Position numbers and translations under genes: made by a program
Shown here: piece by piece, positions 28,143 through 36,738 of the stretch
How positions within the stretch are numbered: position 1 is the stretch's first letter
How the letters are laid out: each line of letters opens with the position of its first letter
Notes under the pieces: generated by a model
Told to the model about the DNA's origin: nothing
The model's database searches: none
Seen by the model: only the letters and a program-made list of their open reading frames with translations
NCBI RefSeq assembly: GCF_049800675.1
Contig: NZ_JBLOOT010000001.1
Coordinates: 124,001 to 188,000 of the forward strand
DNA: 64,000 bases
Source: Cauispirillum nitrogeniifigens
GTDB lineage: Bacteria; Pseudomonadota; Alphaproteobacteria; Rhodospirillales; Rhodospirillaceae
Reading direction: 5' to 3'

Positions 28143-29366
28143 ATGGTCCGCTTCTCCTTGATGACCCTGGCCCGAGAGGCCCTGCGCGGCCATACCGGAT
28201 GGCCGCGCCAATGGCGCCGGGCGGAGCCCAAGCGCCGCTACAAGGCGATCATCGTCGGCGGCGGCGCCCATGGCCTGGCGGCGGCGTGGCACCTGGCCCG
28301 CGACCATGGCATCCGCGACGTGGCGGTGCTGGAGCGCGGCTGGCTCGGCGGCGGCAACACGGCCCGCAACACCACCATCATCCGCTCCAACTACCTGGCG
28401 CCGGAGAGCGTGGCCCTCTACGACCGCGCCGTGACCCTGTGGCACGAGCTGAGCCAGGCGCTGGACTACAACGTGATGTTCAGCCCGCGCGGCGTGCTGA
28501 CCGTCGCCACCACCGCCGCCGAGGTGCGCGAGGTGCGGCGCCGGGTGCATGCCAACCGCCTGGCCAACATCGACGCCGAGTGGCTGAGCCCCGAGGAGGC
28601 GGCGGCCTTCTGCCCGCTGCTGCGCATCGACGGCCCGCGCTGGCCGGTGCTCGGCGCCGCGCTGCAACGCCGGGGCGGCATCGCCCGTCATGACGCCGTG
28701 GCCTGGGCCTACGCCCGCGCCGCCTCGGCGCTGGGGGTGGACATCGTCGAGCACTGCCCGGTGAGCGCCCTCCAGGTGAGCGGCGGCCGCGTCACCGGCG
28801 TGGAAACGGCGCGCGGCGTCATCGAGGCCGACGTGGTCGGCGTCAGCGCCGCCGCCGGAACCCGTGATCTGGCCGCAAGCGCCGGGCTGGACCTGCCGCT
28901 GGAGCCGGCCACCATCCAGGCGTTCGTCAGCGAGCCGGTGCGGCCGGCCCTGCACTGCGTGGTCATGGCCGGGGCGCTGGACGTGCACGTCAGCCAGTCC
29001 GACAAGGGCGAGTTTGTCTTCGGCCTGCCGGTGGGCGAGGGCTTCGGGGTGATCGAAAAGGCCGCCATCGGCCTCATGGAGCTGATGCCGACCCTGTCGC
29101 GCCTGCGCCTGCTGCGGCAGTGGCACGGCACCGTGGACCTGACGCCCGACCGCTCCCCCATCCTGGGGCCGACGCCCGTGGACGGGCTGGTGCTGAACTG
29201 CGGCTGGGGCACCGGCGGGTTCAAGGCGACGCCGGCGGCGGGCGAGGTGCTGGCACATGCCCTGGCGACGGGGCGGCATCATGCCCTGGGCGCGCCCTTC
29301 GGCCTGGACCGCTTCGAGCGCGGCGCCCTGGTCGACGAACGCTCCGCCGCCGCCGTGGCTCACTGA
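28143..29366 (+). CDS. soxB: Sarcosine oxidase beta subunit
   Basis: A 407-residue FAD/FMN oxidoreductase subunit. It has the FAD motif IIVGGGAHGLAAAW near residue 35, a TARNTTIIRSNYL segment, His183 in GIARHDAVAW as the probable covalent FMN attachment site, and GWGTGGFKATPA near the C terminus. The beta chain carries the substrate-oxidising site. The next gene is soxA 17 bp downstream; soxD, which usually sits between B and A, is absent. The start at 28143 has a GAGG 8 bp upstream and agrees with family length. Confidence 0.9.
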   Translation: MVRFSLMTLAREALRGHTGWPRQWRRAEPKRRYKAIIVGGGAHGLAAAWHLARDHGIRDVAVLERGWLGGGNTARNTTIIRSNYLAPESVALYDRAVTLWHELSQALDYNVMFSPRGVLTVATTAAEVREVRRRVHANRLANIDAEWLSPEEAAAFCPLLRIDGPRWPVLGAALQRRGGIARHDAVAWAYARAASALGVDIVEHCPVSALQVSGGRVTGVETARGVIEADVVGVSAAAGTRDLAASAGLDLPLEPATIQAFVSEPVRPALHCVVMAGALDVHVSQSDKGEFVFGLPVGEGFGVIEKAAIGLMELMPTLSRLRLLRQWHGTVDLTPDRSPILGPTPVDGLVLNCGWGTGGFKATPAAGEVLAHALATGRHHALGAPFGLDRFERGALVDERSAAAVAH

Positions 29367-29383
29367 GGGGAGGGGGAACGACC

Positions 29384-32353
29384 ATGCCCAACCGCCTGCC
29401 CAACGGGGGCCGCATCGACCGCACCCGCAAGCTGCGCTTCCTGTTCAACGGGCATCGCTACGAGGGCCACCCCGGCGACACCCTGGCCTCGGCCCTGGTC
29501 GCCAACGGGGTGACGCTGGTCAGCCGGTCTTTGAAGTACCATCGGCCGCGCGGCCTGCTGTCGGCCGGGCCGCAGGAACCCAACGCCCTGTTCCACGTCG
29601 GTTTCGGTCCCCGCTCCACGCCGGCCATGAAAGCCACCGAGGTGGAGCTTCACGACGGTCTGGTGGCGGTGCCCGAACGCGGCTGGCCGTCCCTGGGCTG
29701 GGACCTGGGGCGCGTCTACGACGTGGTGCCGGGGCTGCTGGCGGCGGGCTTCCCCTACAAGACCTTCAACGCCGGCTCCGGCCTGTGGCAGCGCGTGTTC
29801 GAGCCGCTGCTGCGCGGGGCGGCGGGATGGGGCAGCGTGCCCGACGGGCCGGACGGCGACCGCTATGACAGCCGGTGGGCGCACTGCGACGTGCTGATCG
29901 TCGGCGCCGGCCCGGCCGGTCTGGCGGCGGCGCTGGCGGCGGCCGGGGGGCGGGGCGAGCGGGTGATCCTGGCGGAGAGCCAGAACGAACCCGGCGGCCA
30001 CCTGCTGCACCGCGACCGCGCCATCGGCGGCCACGAGGCCCTGGCCTGGGTGGCGGAGACGGTGGAGGCGCTGCGCCGCAGCCCCGACGTCACCGTCCTG
30101 ACCCGCACCACCGTGACCATGCTGGAGGGCGACGGGTCGGCCCTGGCGCTGGAGCGGCGGACCGACCACCTGGGGCCGCAGATCGGCTCCTTCGTGACCC
30201 GGCAAAGGCTGTGGAAGATCAAGGCCCGGCGCGTCGTTCTCGCCACCGGGGCGATGGAGCGGCCGGTGGTCTTTCCGGGCAACGACCGGCCCGGCGTGAT
30301 GCTGGCCGACGCCGTGCTGGCGTACATCCGGCGGTGGGCCGCGCTGCCGGGGCGCGAGGCGGTGGTGATGACCACCAACGACAGCGCCTACGAGACGGCC
30401 GAGGCGCTGCTGGATGTCGGCGCCGGGGTGGCCGCCGTGGTCGACCTGCGCCGCGACCCGCCCGCCCGCCTGATCGAGCGCCTGCGTGAGCGGGGCGTGG
30501 AGGTGCTGACCGGCTACGGCGTGGTGGGCACCACGGGCCGGCGGTGCATCACCGGGGTGAAGGTGCAGTGCCTGTCGCCCGACGCCCAGGGCGTCCATGG
30601 CCCGACGCGGACCATCGCCTGCGGCCTGCTGGCCGTCTCGGGGGGCTGGGACCCCGACACGGTGCTGCTGCGGCAGGCCGGCGGAACCCTGCGCTGGGAC
30701 GCGGAATGGTCCTGCCACGTTCCCGCCGACGTGCCGGACTTCCTTTCCGTTGCAGGGGGATGCGCCGGAATGTTCAACCTCCACGGGAGTCTCGGTCAGG
30801 GGTTGGGGGCGTTCTCCTCCGACCCTCCGGCGACGCCGTCGGTGCGCGAGCCGGAGTTCGGCCCGCCGCGCGCCGTGTGGCAAATCCCCGGCCGCCAGCC
30901 GGCCTTCATCGACCTGCAAAACGACACCACGGCCGCCGACATCGCCCTGGCAGTGCGCGAGGGCTTCGACCATCCCCAGCACCTCAAGCGCTACGCCGTC
31001 ATCGGGCTGGGCACGGAGCAGGGGCGGACCTCCATGGTCAATGCGCTCGGCATCCTGTCGGAGATGACCGGCCGGCCGATGCGCGACCTGACGCCCACCA
31101 CCGCCCGCCCGCCGGTGGAGCCGGTGGCGCTGGGTGCCATCGCCGGCCGCGCGCTGGGCGAGTTCGCCGCCCCACGCCGGCTGGCGCCGCCCCACGACTG
31201 GCACCTGGCCGCCGGAGCGCGGTTCCGCGACGACGCCGGCTGGCACCGCCCCGAAGCCTTTCCCCTGCCCGGCGAGGGCCTGCCGCAGGCCATCGAGCGG
31301 GAAGTCATCGCCGTGCGCGAGCGCGTCGGCCTGCACGACGCCGCGCCGCTGGGTAAGATCGACATCACCGGGCCGGATGCCGGCGCCTTTCTCGACCGGG
31401 TGTTCACCAATGCCTGGAGCGGCCTGCCGGTGGGCCGCCTGCGCTATGGGCTGATGCTCGGCGACGACGGCGGAATCCTCGACGATGGCATCGGCGCGCG
31501 GATGGCGCCGGACCGCTTCCGGGTCATGGTCGGCGCCGCCCGCGCCGATACCGTGCTGGCCCACCTGCGGGCCTGCCGTGCCCTCTGGCCGGAGCTGCGC
31601 CTGTTCGTCACTGACGTCACTGGGCAGTGGGCGGTGGTGGTGCTCAGCGGGCCGCGCAGCCGTGAGGTTCTGGCCCGCCTCGCGCCCGACCTGTACCTGG
31701 GGGCGAAGGCATTTCCTTTCATGACGGTGCAGGAGGCGGCCATCGCCGGCGTGCCCGGCCGCGTCGCCCGCGTCGGCTTCACCGGCGAACTGAGCTATGA
31801 ACTCGTGGTGCCGTGGTCGCGCGGGCTGGCGGTGTGGCAGGCCGCGCTGGAGGCCGGCGCGCCCTTCGGCGTCGCGCCCGTGGGGCTCGGCGCCATCGAG
31901 GTCCTGCGGGCCGAGAAAGGCTTCATCCTGCCCGGCCGCGAGACGCAGGCCGGCACCACGCCGCACGACATCGGCCATGCCCGGCTGGTCGACATGAGCA
32001 AGGGGCCGTTCGTCGGCCGGGATGCCCTGGAGCGGGGGGGCCTGGAGCGGGGCGCCGGTTCCGGGCGCCGCGAACTCGTCGGCCTGCTGACCGAGGACCC
32101 GCGCGTGGTCCTGCCCGAAGGCGCCGCCCTGACGGCCGAACGGGACGTGTGGCCGCCCCAGCAGGTCATCGGCCATGTCACCTCCAGTTGCCACAGCCCG
32201 ACCCTCGGCCGCACCATCGCCCTGGCCCTGCTGGCCGAGGGCCGGGGGCGCCTGGGGCATCTGGTGCATGCGCCTCTGGGGCACCGCACCATCAGCGCCG
32301 TGGTGACCGAGCCCGTGTTCTTCGACCCCGAAGGGAGGCGCCGCGATGGCTGA
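29384..32353 (+). CDS. soxA: Sarcosine oxidase alpha subunit
   Basis: A 989-residue subunit. The N-terminal FNGHRYEGHPGDTLASALVA is characteristic of the family. A Rossmann domain begins near residue 166 (VLIVGAGPAGLAAALAAAGG), with a second nucleotide-binding part near 330 and GCAGMFNLHGSLGQGLGA near 460-485. A GcvT-type folate domain lies at about 600-985, which hands the methylene group to tetrahydrofolate. GAGGGGAGG precedes the ATG. Its end overlaps soxG by 8 bp. Sarcosine is the usual substrate, but other secondary amino acids are possible. Confidence 0.9.
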   Translation: MPNRLPNGGRIDRTRKLRFLFNGHRYEGHPGDTLASALVANGVTLVSRSLKYHRPRGLLSAGPQEPNALFHVGFGPRSTPAMKATEVELHDGLVAVPERGWPSLGWDLGRVYDVVPGLLAAGFPYKTFNAGSGLWQRVFEPLLRGAAGWGSVPDGPDGDRYDSRWAHCDVLIVGAGPAGLAAALAAAGGRGERVILAESQNEPGGHLLHRDRAIGGHEALAWVAETVEALRRSPDVTVLTRTTVTMLEGDGSALALERRTDHLGPQIGSFVTRQRLWKIKARRVVLATGAMERPVVFPGNDRPGVMLADAVLAYIRRWAALPGREAVVMTTNDSAYETAEALLDVGAGVAAVVDLRRDPPARLIERLRERGVEVLTGYGVVGTTGRRCITGVKVQCLSPDAQGVHGPTRTIACGLLAVSGGWDPDTVLLRQAGGTLRWDAEWSCHVPADVPDFLSVAGGCAGMFNLHGSLGQGLGAFSSDPPATPSVREPEFGPPRAVWQIPGRQPAFIDLQNDTTAADIALAVREGFDHPQHLKRYAVIGLGTEQGRTSMVNALGILSEMTGRPMRDLTPTTARPPVEPVALGAIAGRALGEFAAPRRLAPPHDWHLAAGARFRDDAGWHRPEAFPLPGEGLPQAIEREVIAVRERVGLHDAAPLGKIDITGPDAGAFLDRVFTNAWSGLPVGRLRYGLMLGDDGGILDDGIGARMAPDRFRVMVGAARADTVLAHLRACRALWPELRLFVTDVTGQWAVVVLSGPRSREVLARLAPDLYLGAKAFPFMTVQEAAIAGVPGRVARVGFTGELSYELVVPWSRGLAVWQAALEAGAPFGVAPVGLGAIEVLRAEKGFILPGRETQAGTTPHDIGHARLVDMSKGPFVGRDALERGGLERGAGSGRRELVGLLTEDPRVVLPEGAALTAERDVWPPQQVIGHVTSSCHSPTLGRTIALALLAEGRGRLGHLVHAPLGHRTISAVVTEPVFFDPEGRRRDG

Positions 32354-32951
32354 CCCCTTGCGTTTCCCGGCTCCTCCGGCCGGCGGTCCGGTGCGCAGGA
32401 GCGCTCTGGGCGGCCTCGCTGGCGAACTGGCAAGCCTGCCTACCGGACTGCGCATCGCGGAGGTGCCGTTTCCCGGTGTCCTCAGCCTGCGGGGCGACGC
32501 CGGGCAGGGGGAGTTCGCCACGGTGGTGGAGCGCGCCATCGGCGTCGCGCCGGTGGCCGAGCCGGGGCGGGTGCTGACGGCGGAAGGCTGCCACCTGCTG
32601 TGCCTGGAGCACGATGCCTGGCTCGCGGTCCTGCCCTCGGGGCGCGAGGAGACGGCCCTTCGCCTGCTCGATCAGGCCCTGGAGGGGCTGCCCACCGCCG
32701 CCGTCGATCTCAGCGACGCCCATGTCGTGCTGGACCTGTCGGGACCTCTGGCGCGGCCGGTGCTGTCCAAGGGCTGTCCTCTGGATCTGCACGCCCGCGC
32801 CCTGCCGCCGGGGCGCTGTGCCCGCTCCGCGCTGGCCGGCCTGGGGGTGATCGTCCAGGCCCTGGAGGGCGGCGCTCTGCGCCTGTTCCTGGGGGTGGCG
32901 ACGGCTCGCTGGGCGGTGTCCTGGCTCCAGGATCAGGTGTCTGAATACTGA
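32346..32951 (+). CDS. soxG: Sarcosine oxidase gamma subunit
   Basis: A 201-residue subunit of the GcvT-like gamma family that packs against the other chains of the heterotetrameric enzyme. The protein has the start MADPLRFPAPPAGGPVRRSA, the region PVLSKGCPLDLHARALPPGRCARSALAGLGV and a C-terminal Trp-rich WAVSWL, all typical of SoxG. It overlaps soxA by 8 bp, so the two are coupled. It is the last gene of this unit before the nifA promoter region. Confidence 0.88.
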   Translation: MADPLRFPAPPAGGPVRRSALGGLAGELASLPTGLRIAEVPFPGVLSLRGDAGQGEFATVVERAIGVAPVAEPGRVLTAEGCHLLCLEHDAWLAVLPSGREETALRLLDQALEGLPTAAVDLSDAHVVLDLSGPLARPVLSKGCPLDLHARALPPGRCARSALAGLGVIVQALEGGALRLFLGVATARWAVSWLQDQVSEY

Positions 32952-33133
32952 TGAATTGTGGGGATTCTCTCTGGTTGCGGTGCAGCGAAGCCTATTATAT
33001 GATCATTATTATGTAGGACTGGCAGTGTGCATAAGAGTTGTGCAGTTGCGCCTTTCGGGAGGAGGGGGCGGGACACGCGCACCTCGGCATCCCAGCCGCC
33101 ACCCCTGCGAAGCGACACGTCGGAGTCTCCCCC
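32952..33133 (+). promoter_or_regulatory. nifA leader and probable promoter region
   Basis: An AT-rich patch (TTATATGATCATTATTATG, about 32993-33012) stands out from its G+C-rich surroundings and is the likely promoter. TGTGCA occurs twice, 13 bp apart. TGGCAG occurs near 33019 but no GC lies 10 bp after the GG, so I do not call a sigma-54 site. Confidence 0.4.
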
Positions 33134-34825
33134 ATGCGCGGTGAAGATGTCGGGAGCAGTGCGCTCTCCCTCATCAGTCTCTACGAGATCAGCAAGATCC
33201 TGTCGTCGTCCCTGGATCTCGAAAAGACGTTCCTGGATGTCCTGAACCTGCTGTCGTCGTACCTCCAGATGCGGCGGGGCGTGGTCGCCCTTGCCGACGG
33301 CCGCGGGGAGGTGCGGCTGGCGGCCGTCAACGGCCTGTCGCGCGACGCCGTGCGCCGGGGCGCCTGCGGCTATCCGCTTCAGGCGCTGAAGCGGGTGATC
33401 GACACCTCCATGCCGTCGGTGATCAGCAACGCCCACGAGGACCCGCTATTCGCCGACTACCTGCCGCCGACCGAGGACGGGCAGGTGGTGTCCGTCATCG
33501 CCGTGCCGATCAAGGGCAGCGACCGCACCTATGGCGCGCTGTCCATCGAACGGCCGTGGGACGGCGGCGTGCGCTTCTCCTTCGAGACCGATGTCCGCTT
33601 CCTGACCATGGTGTCGAACCTGATGGCCCAGACGGTCCGCCTGCACCAGTCGGTGGCCAGCGACCGCGAACGGCTCCTGGAGGAACGCGCCCGCCTGCAA
33701 AAGGCCCTGGAGCGGGAAACCACCCAGGAACTGGAAGCCGGCGTGGCCGAGATCATCGGCGACAGCCCGGCCATGCAGCGCGTCTACAGCGAGATCCGCC
33801 TGGTGGCGCCGTCGCGCTCCACGGTGCTGCTGCGCGGCGAGAGCGGCACCGGCAAGGAATTGGTGGCGCGGGCCATCCACGCGCTCAGCCCGCGCAAGGA
33901 CCGTCCGTTCATCAAGGTCAACTGCGCCGCCCTGCCCGAAACCCTGCTGGAGTCCGAACTGTTCGGCCACGAGCGCGGCGCCTTCACCGGCGCCACCAGC
34001 GAACGCAAGGGCCGTTTTGAGATGGCCTCCGGCGGGACGCTGTTCCTCGACGAGATCGGCGAGATTTCGCCGTCGTTCCAGGCTAAGTTGCTGCGCATTC
34101 TCCAGGAAGGCGAGTTCGAGCGGGTCGGCGGCACCAAGACCATCCGCGTCGACGTGCGCCTGATCTCGGCCACCAACAAGAATCTGGAGGAAGCCGTCGC
34201 CGCCGGCGACTTCCGCGCCGACCTCTACTACCGCATCAACGTGGTGCCGGTGTTCCTGCCGCCCCTGCGCGAGCGCGAGGGCGACATCCCCCGCTTGGCC
34301 CGCCACTTCCTGGAGCGTTTCAACGAGGACAACGGGCGGCGGCTGGACATCACCGCCGACGCCATGAATGTCTTCGCCAACTGTCACTTTCCCGGCAACG
34401 TGCGCGAGCTGGAAAACTGCGTCCAGCGTGTCGCCACCATGACCCGCGGCGAGATCATCCGCGACGTCGACCTGCCGTGCCAGCGCAACAACTGCCTGTC
34501 GGCGGTGCTGTGGTCGCTCGATGCCGGCGCCAATCCCACCGGCGGGCTGGGCCGCGTCGCCGCGCAGCCGCCCAGGCCGCAGCGCCCGGCGACCCCGGCG
34601 GCTCCCGAGGACGAGGAGTTCTTCGACGACGACGGCGGAGAGGGCTTTGACGACGGGCCGGAGCCGCTGACCGGCGGCACCGCCGTGCCGCAGCGCGACC
34701 GCCTGATCTCGGCCATGGAGCGGGCCGGATGGGTGCAGGCCAAGGCCGCCCGCATCCTTGGCCTGACACCGCGCCAGGTCGGCTACGCGCTGAAGAAGTA
34801 CAACATCGAGGTCAAGCGCATCTGA
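33134..34825 (+). CDS. nifA: NifA, sigma-54-dependent activator of nif genes
   Basis: A 563-residue enhancer-binding protein. A GAF domain covers about 20-185, where it may sense nitrogen status through PII. The AAA+ domain runs from about 200 to 440, with GESGTGKE (Walker A), GAFTGA (sigma-54 contact) and LFLDEIG. The linker holds CQRNNC (Cys449 and Cys454), marking the oxygen-sensitive alphaproteobacterial type with a probable Fe-S or iron site. The HTH at about 530-560 (AKAARILGLTPRQVGYALKK) binds TGT-N10-ACA. A Pro- and acid-rich linker lies at about 480-515. ATG 33134 has GGAG 8 bp upstream. It is followed at once by the nifB control region. Confidence 0.97.
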   Translation: MRGEDVGSSALSLISLYEISKILSSSLDLEKTFLDVLNLLSSYLQMRRGVVALADGRGEVRLAAVNGLSRDAVRRGACGYPLQALKRVIDTSMPSVISNAHEDPLFADYLPPTEDGQVVSVIAVPIKGSDRTYGALSIERPWDGGVRFSFETDVRFLTMVSNLMAQTVRLHQSVASDRERLLEERARLQKALERETTQELEAGVAEIIGDSPAMQRVYSEIRLVAPSRSTVLLRGESGTGKELVARAIHALSPRKDRPFIKVNCAALPETLLESELFGHERGAFTGATSERKGRFEMASGGTLFLDEIGEISPSFQAKLLRILQEGEFERVGGTKTIRVDVRLISATNKNLEEAVAAGDFRADLYYRINVVPVFLPPLREREGDIPRLARHFLERFNEDNGRRLDITADAMNVFANCHFPGNVRELENCVQRVATMTRGEIIRDVDLPCQRNNCLSAVLWSLDAGANPTGGLGRVAAQPPRPQRPATPAAPEDEEFFDDDGGEGFDDGPEPLTGGTAVPQRDRLISAMERAGWVQAKAARILGLTPRQVGYALKKYNIEVKRI

Positions 34826-34828
34826 CCC

Positions 34829-34863
34829 TGTCCGACACCCGACACTGTGTCGGGTGTCGGACA
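34829..34863 (+). promoter_or_regulatory. Two NifA upstream activator sites of nifB forming a 16-bp palindrome
   Basis: TGTCCGACACCCGACA (34829-34844) and TGTCGGGTGTCGGACA (34848-34863) each fit TGT-N10-ACA and are perfect inverse copies, 3 bp apart. They begin 4 bp after the nifA stop and end about 45 bp before the -24 element of nifB. Confidence 0.9.
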
Positions 34864-34907
34864 ACGGCCTATCGGCCGCAACACCTTGAAAAATCACGTT
34901 TCCTGAA

Positions 34908-34924
34908 CTGGCACGAGGGTTGCA
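34908..34924 (+). promoter_or_regulatory. Sigma-54 promoter of nifB
   Basis: CTGGCACGAGGGTTGCA fits the -24/-12 consensus: GG at 34910-34911, ten bases, then GC at 34922-34923. The start of transcription would be near 34935, 30 bp before the nifB GTG. Confidence 0.92.
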
Positions 34925-34963
34925 AAGTGTCTTCCGTCCTGAACCTGAGGAAGGAGACGCGCC

Positions 34964-36448
34964 GTGAGCCAGGTGATCTCGCTCGATGCCCTCGTCACCA
35001 GCGGCAGCACGTCGGCCGCCGAGATGCGTGCCGCGATGGAGAAGGGTGGCTGCTCGTCGTCGAGCTGCGGCACCTCCGACGCTCAGGGCGACATGCCCGA
35101 CCATATCTGGGCCAAGATCAAGGACCACCCGTGCTACAGCGAAGAGGCGCACCACTACTTCGCCCGCATGCACGTCGCCGTGGCGCCGGCCTGCAACATC
35201 CAGTGCAACTACTGTAACCGCAAGTACGACTGCGCCAACGAAAGCCGCCCCGGCGTCGTGTCCGAGCGCCTGAGCCCCGAGGACGCTGCCCGCAAGGTGA
35301 TCGCGGTGGCCAACGAAGTGCCGCAGCTGTCGGTTCTCGGCGTGGCCGGGCCGGGCGATGCCGTCTACGACTGGCGCAAGACCCGCAAGACCTTCGAGCT
35401 GGTCGAGAAGGTGCTGCCCGACATCAAGTTCTGCATCTCGACCAACGGCCTCGCCCTGCCCGAGGTGGTCGATGATATCGCCCAGCACAACATTGACCAC
35501 GTCACCATCACCTTCAACGCGCTGGACGCCGAGATCGGGGAGCGCATCTATCCCTGGATCTACTTCAACGGCAAGCGCTGGACCGGCCGCGATGCCGCCC
35601 AGATCCTGCTGGAGCGCCAGCTCGACGGCCTGGAGCGCTTGGTCGCCAAGGGCATCCTGGTCAAGATCAACTCGGTGATGATCCCCGGCATCAACGACGA
35701 CCACCTCAAGGACGTCAACGCCGCCGTCAAGGCACGCGGCGCCTTCCTGCACAACATCATGCCGCTGATCTCCGATGCTGCCCACGGCACCGCCTTCGGC
35801 CTGTCCGGCCAGCGCGGCCCCAGCGCGGCCGAGCTGAAGGGCTTGCAGGACGCTGTGGCCGGCGGCGCCAACCTGATGCGCCACTGCCGCCAGTGCCGCG
35901 CCGACGCCGTTGGTCTGCTGGGCGAGGACCGCGGCCAGGAGTTCACCCTCGACAAGCTGCCCGAGGTGGTCGAGTACGACCCCGAGAAGCGCCGCCTGTA
36001 CCGCGAAGTGGTGGAGCAGGAGCGGGCCGACCGCCGCCGCGCCGCCGCCGAGATGGAGGCCGAGCTGGCCACCACCGTCGCCTCGCCCAAGAAGCTGGTG
36101 GCCATCGCCACCAAGGGCGGCGGGCGCATCAACCAGCACTTCGGCCACGCCAACGAATTCCAGGTCTTCGAGGTGGACGCCACCGGCGTGCGCTTCTCCG
36201 GCCACCGCCGCGCCGACAACTACTGCGTCGGCGGCTACGGCGAGGAGGACCGCCTGGAGGTGGTCATCGAGGCCCTGCGCGGCGTCGATACCGTGCTGGT
36301 CGCCAAGATCGGCGACTGCCCGCGCGACCGCCTGGCCGCCGAGGGCATCCCGGTCCTGGAGGACTGGGCCTTCGACTACATCGAATCCTCGGTCGGCGCC
36401 TGGTACGCCGCGCAGGCCGGGCACCGGGAGGAGAAGGCCACGGCCTGA
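34964..36448 (+). CDS. nifB: NifB, FeMo-co precursor (NifB-co) radical SAM enzyme
   Basis: A 494-residue enzyme that fuses two 4Fe-4S clusters and inserts a carbide from SAM to make the 8Fe core of the nitrogenase cofactor. The radical SAM site CNIQCNYC lies near residues 77-84, and GVAGPGDAVYDW and the RHCRQCRADAVGLLG Cys pair are diagnostic. From about residue 380 the chain carries a NifX/NafY-like domain that may hold NifB-co (LVAIATKGGGRINQHFGHA). The GTG start follows AGGAAGGAG. It leads an operon with fdxN, lrv, nifZ, nifT and a SIR2-like gene. Confidence 0.97.
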   Translation: MSQVISLDALVTSGSTSAAEMRAAMEKGGCSSSSCGTSDAQGDMPDHIWAKIKDHPCYSEEAHHYFARMHVAVAPACNIQCNYCNRKYDCANESRPGVVSERLSPEDAARKVIAVANEVPQLSVLGVAGPGDAVYDWRKTRKTFELVEKVLPDIKFCISTNGLALPEVVDDIAQHNIDHVTITFNALDAEIGERIYPWIYFNGKRWTGRDAAQILLERQLDGLERLVAKGILVKINSVMIPGINDDHLKDVNAAVKARGAFLHNIMPLISDAAHGTAFGLSGQRGPSAAELKGLQDAVAGGANLMRHCRQCRADAVGLLGEDRGQEFTLDKLPEVVEYDPEKRRLYREVVEQERADRRRAAAEMEAELATTVASPKKLVAIATKGGGRINQHFGHANEFQVFEVDATGVRFSGHRRADNYCVGGYGEEDRLEVVIEALRGVDTVLVAKIGDCPRDRLAAEGIPVLEDWAFDYIESSVGAWYAAQAGHREEKATA

Positions 36449-36491
36449 CCCTCCGTACCTCAAAAAACAAAAGACCATCCGACTGGAAGTC

Positions 36492-36511
36492 TCAGACAGG
36501 ATCAGACAGGA
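36492..36511 (+). repeat. Tandem 10-bp repeat at the fdxN ribosome site
   Basis: TCAGACAGGA occurs twice in tandem (36492-36501 and 36502-36511). The second copy leads into the AGGAG ribosome site of fdxN. Confidence 0.7.
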
Positions 36512-36519
36512 GAAGTCCC

Positions 36520-36708
36520 ATGGCCTACAAGATCGTTGCCAGCCAGTGCTCCGTGTGCGGTGCCTGCGAGTTCGAGTGCCCGAACGCCGCCATCCGCATG
36601 AAGGGTGACACCTACATCATCGAAGCGTCCAAGTGCACCGAGTGCGACGGCGACAGCCCCAAGTGCGTCGCGGTGTGCCCGGTCGAAGACACCTGCATTC
36701 CGGCCTGA
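36520..36708 (+). CDS. fdxN: 2[4Fe-4S] ferredoxin, nif-type (FdxN)
   Basis: A 62-residue ferredoxin with two 4Fe-4S knuckles. The first is CSVCGACEFECPN. The second, CTECDGDSPKCVAVCP, has an eight-residue insert between its second and third Cys, as in the FdxN/ferredoxin I type of rhizobia and Rhodospirillum. It supplies electrons at low potential, probably to NifB or the nitrogenase reductase chain. It stands 71 bp after nifB and follows a tandem repeat and AGGAG. Confidence 0.92.
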   Translation: MAYKIVASQCSVCGACEFECPNAAIRMKGDTYIIEASKCTECDGDSPKCVAVCPVEDTCIPA

Positions 36709-36738
36709 GGCCAGGACGCGCGGAGCGGATGCGCCGTC

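Noticed and set aside
29360..32539. Long minus-strand frame over soxA
   Set aside because: Composition is that of a shadow (Gln/His/Arg/Ala-rich) with no family motifs; soxA is certain.
32993..33060. Possible sigma-54 promoter before nifA
   Set aside because: TGGCAG is present near 33019, but no GC lies ten bases after the GG.
33446..36478. Long minus-strand frame over nifA and nifB
   Set aside because: Both genes are certain on plus; the reverse frame has no motifs.
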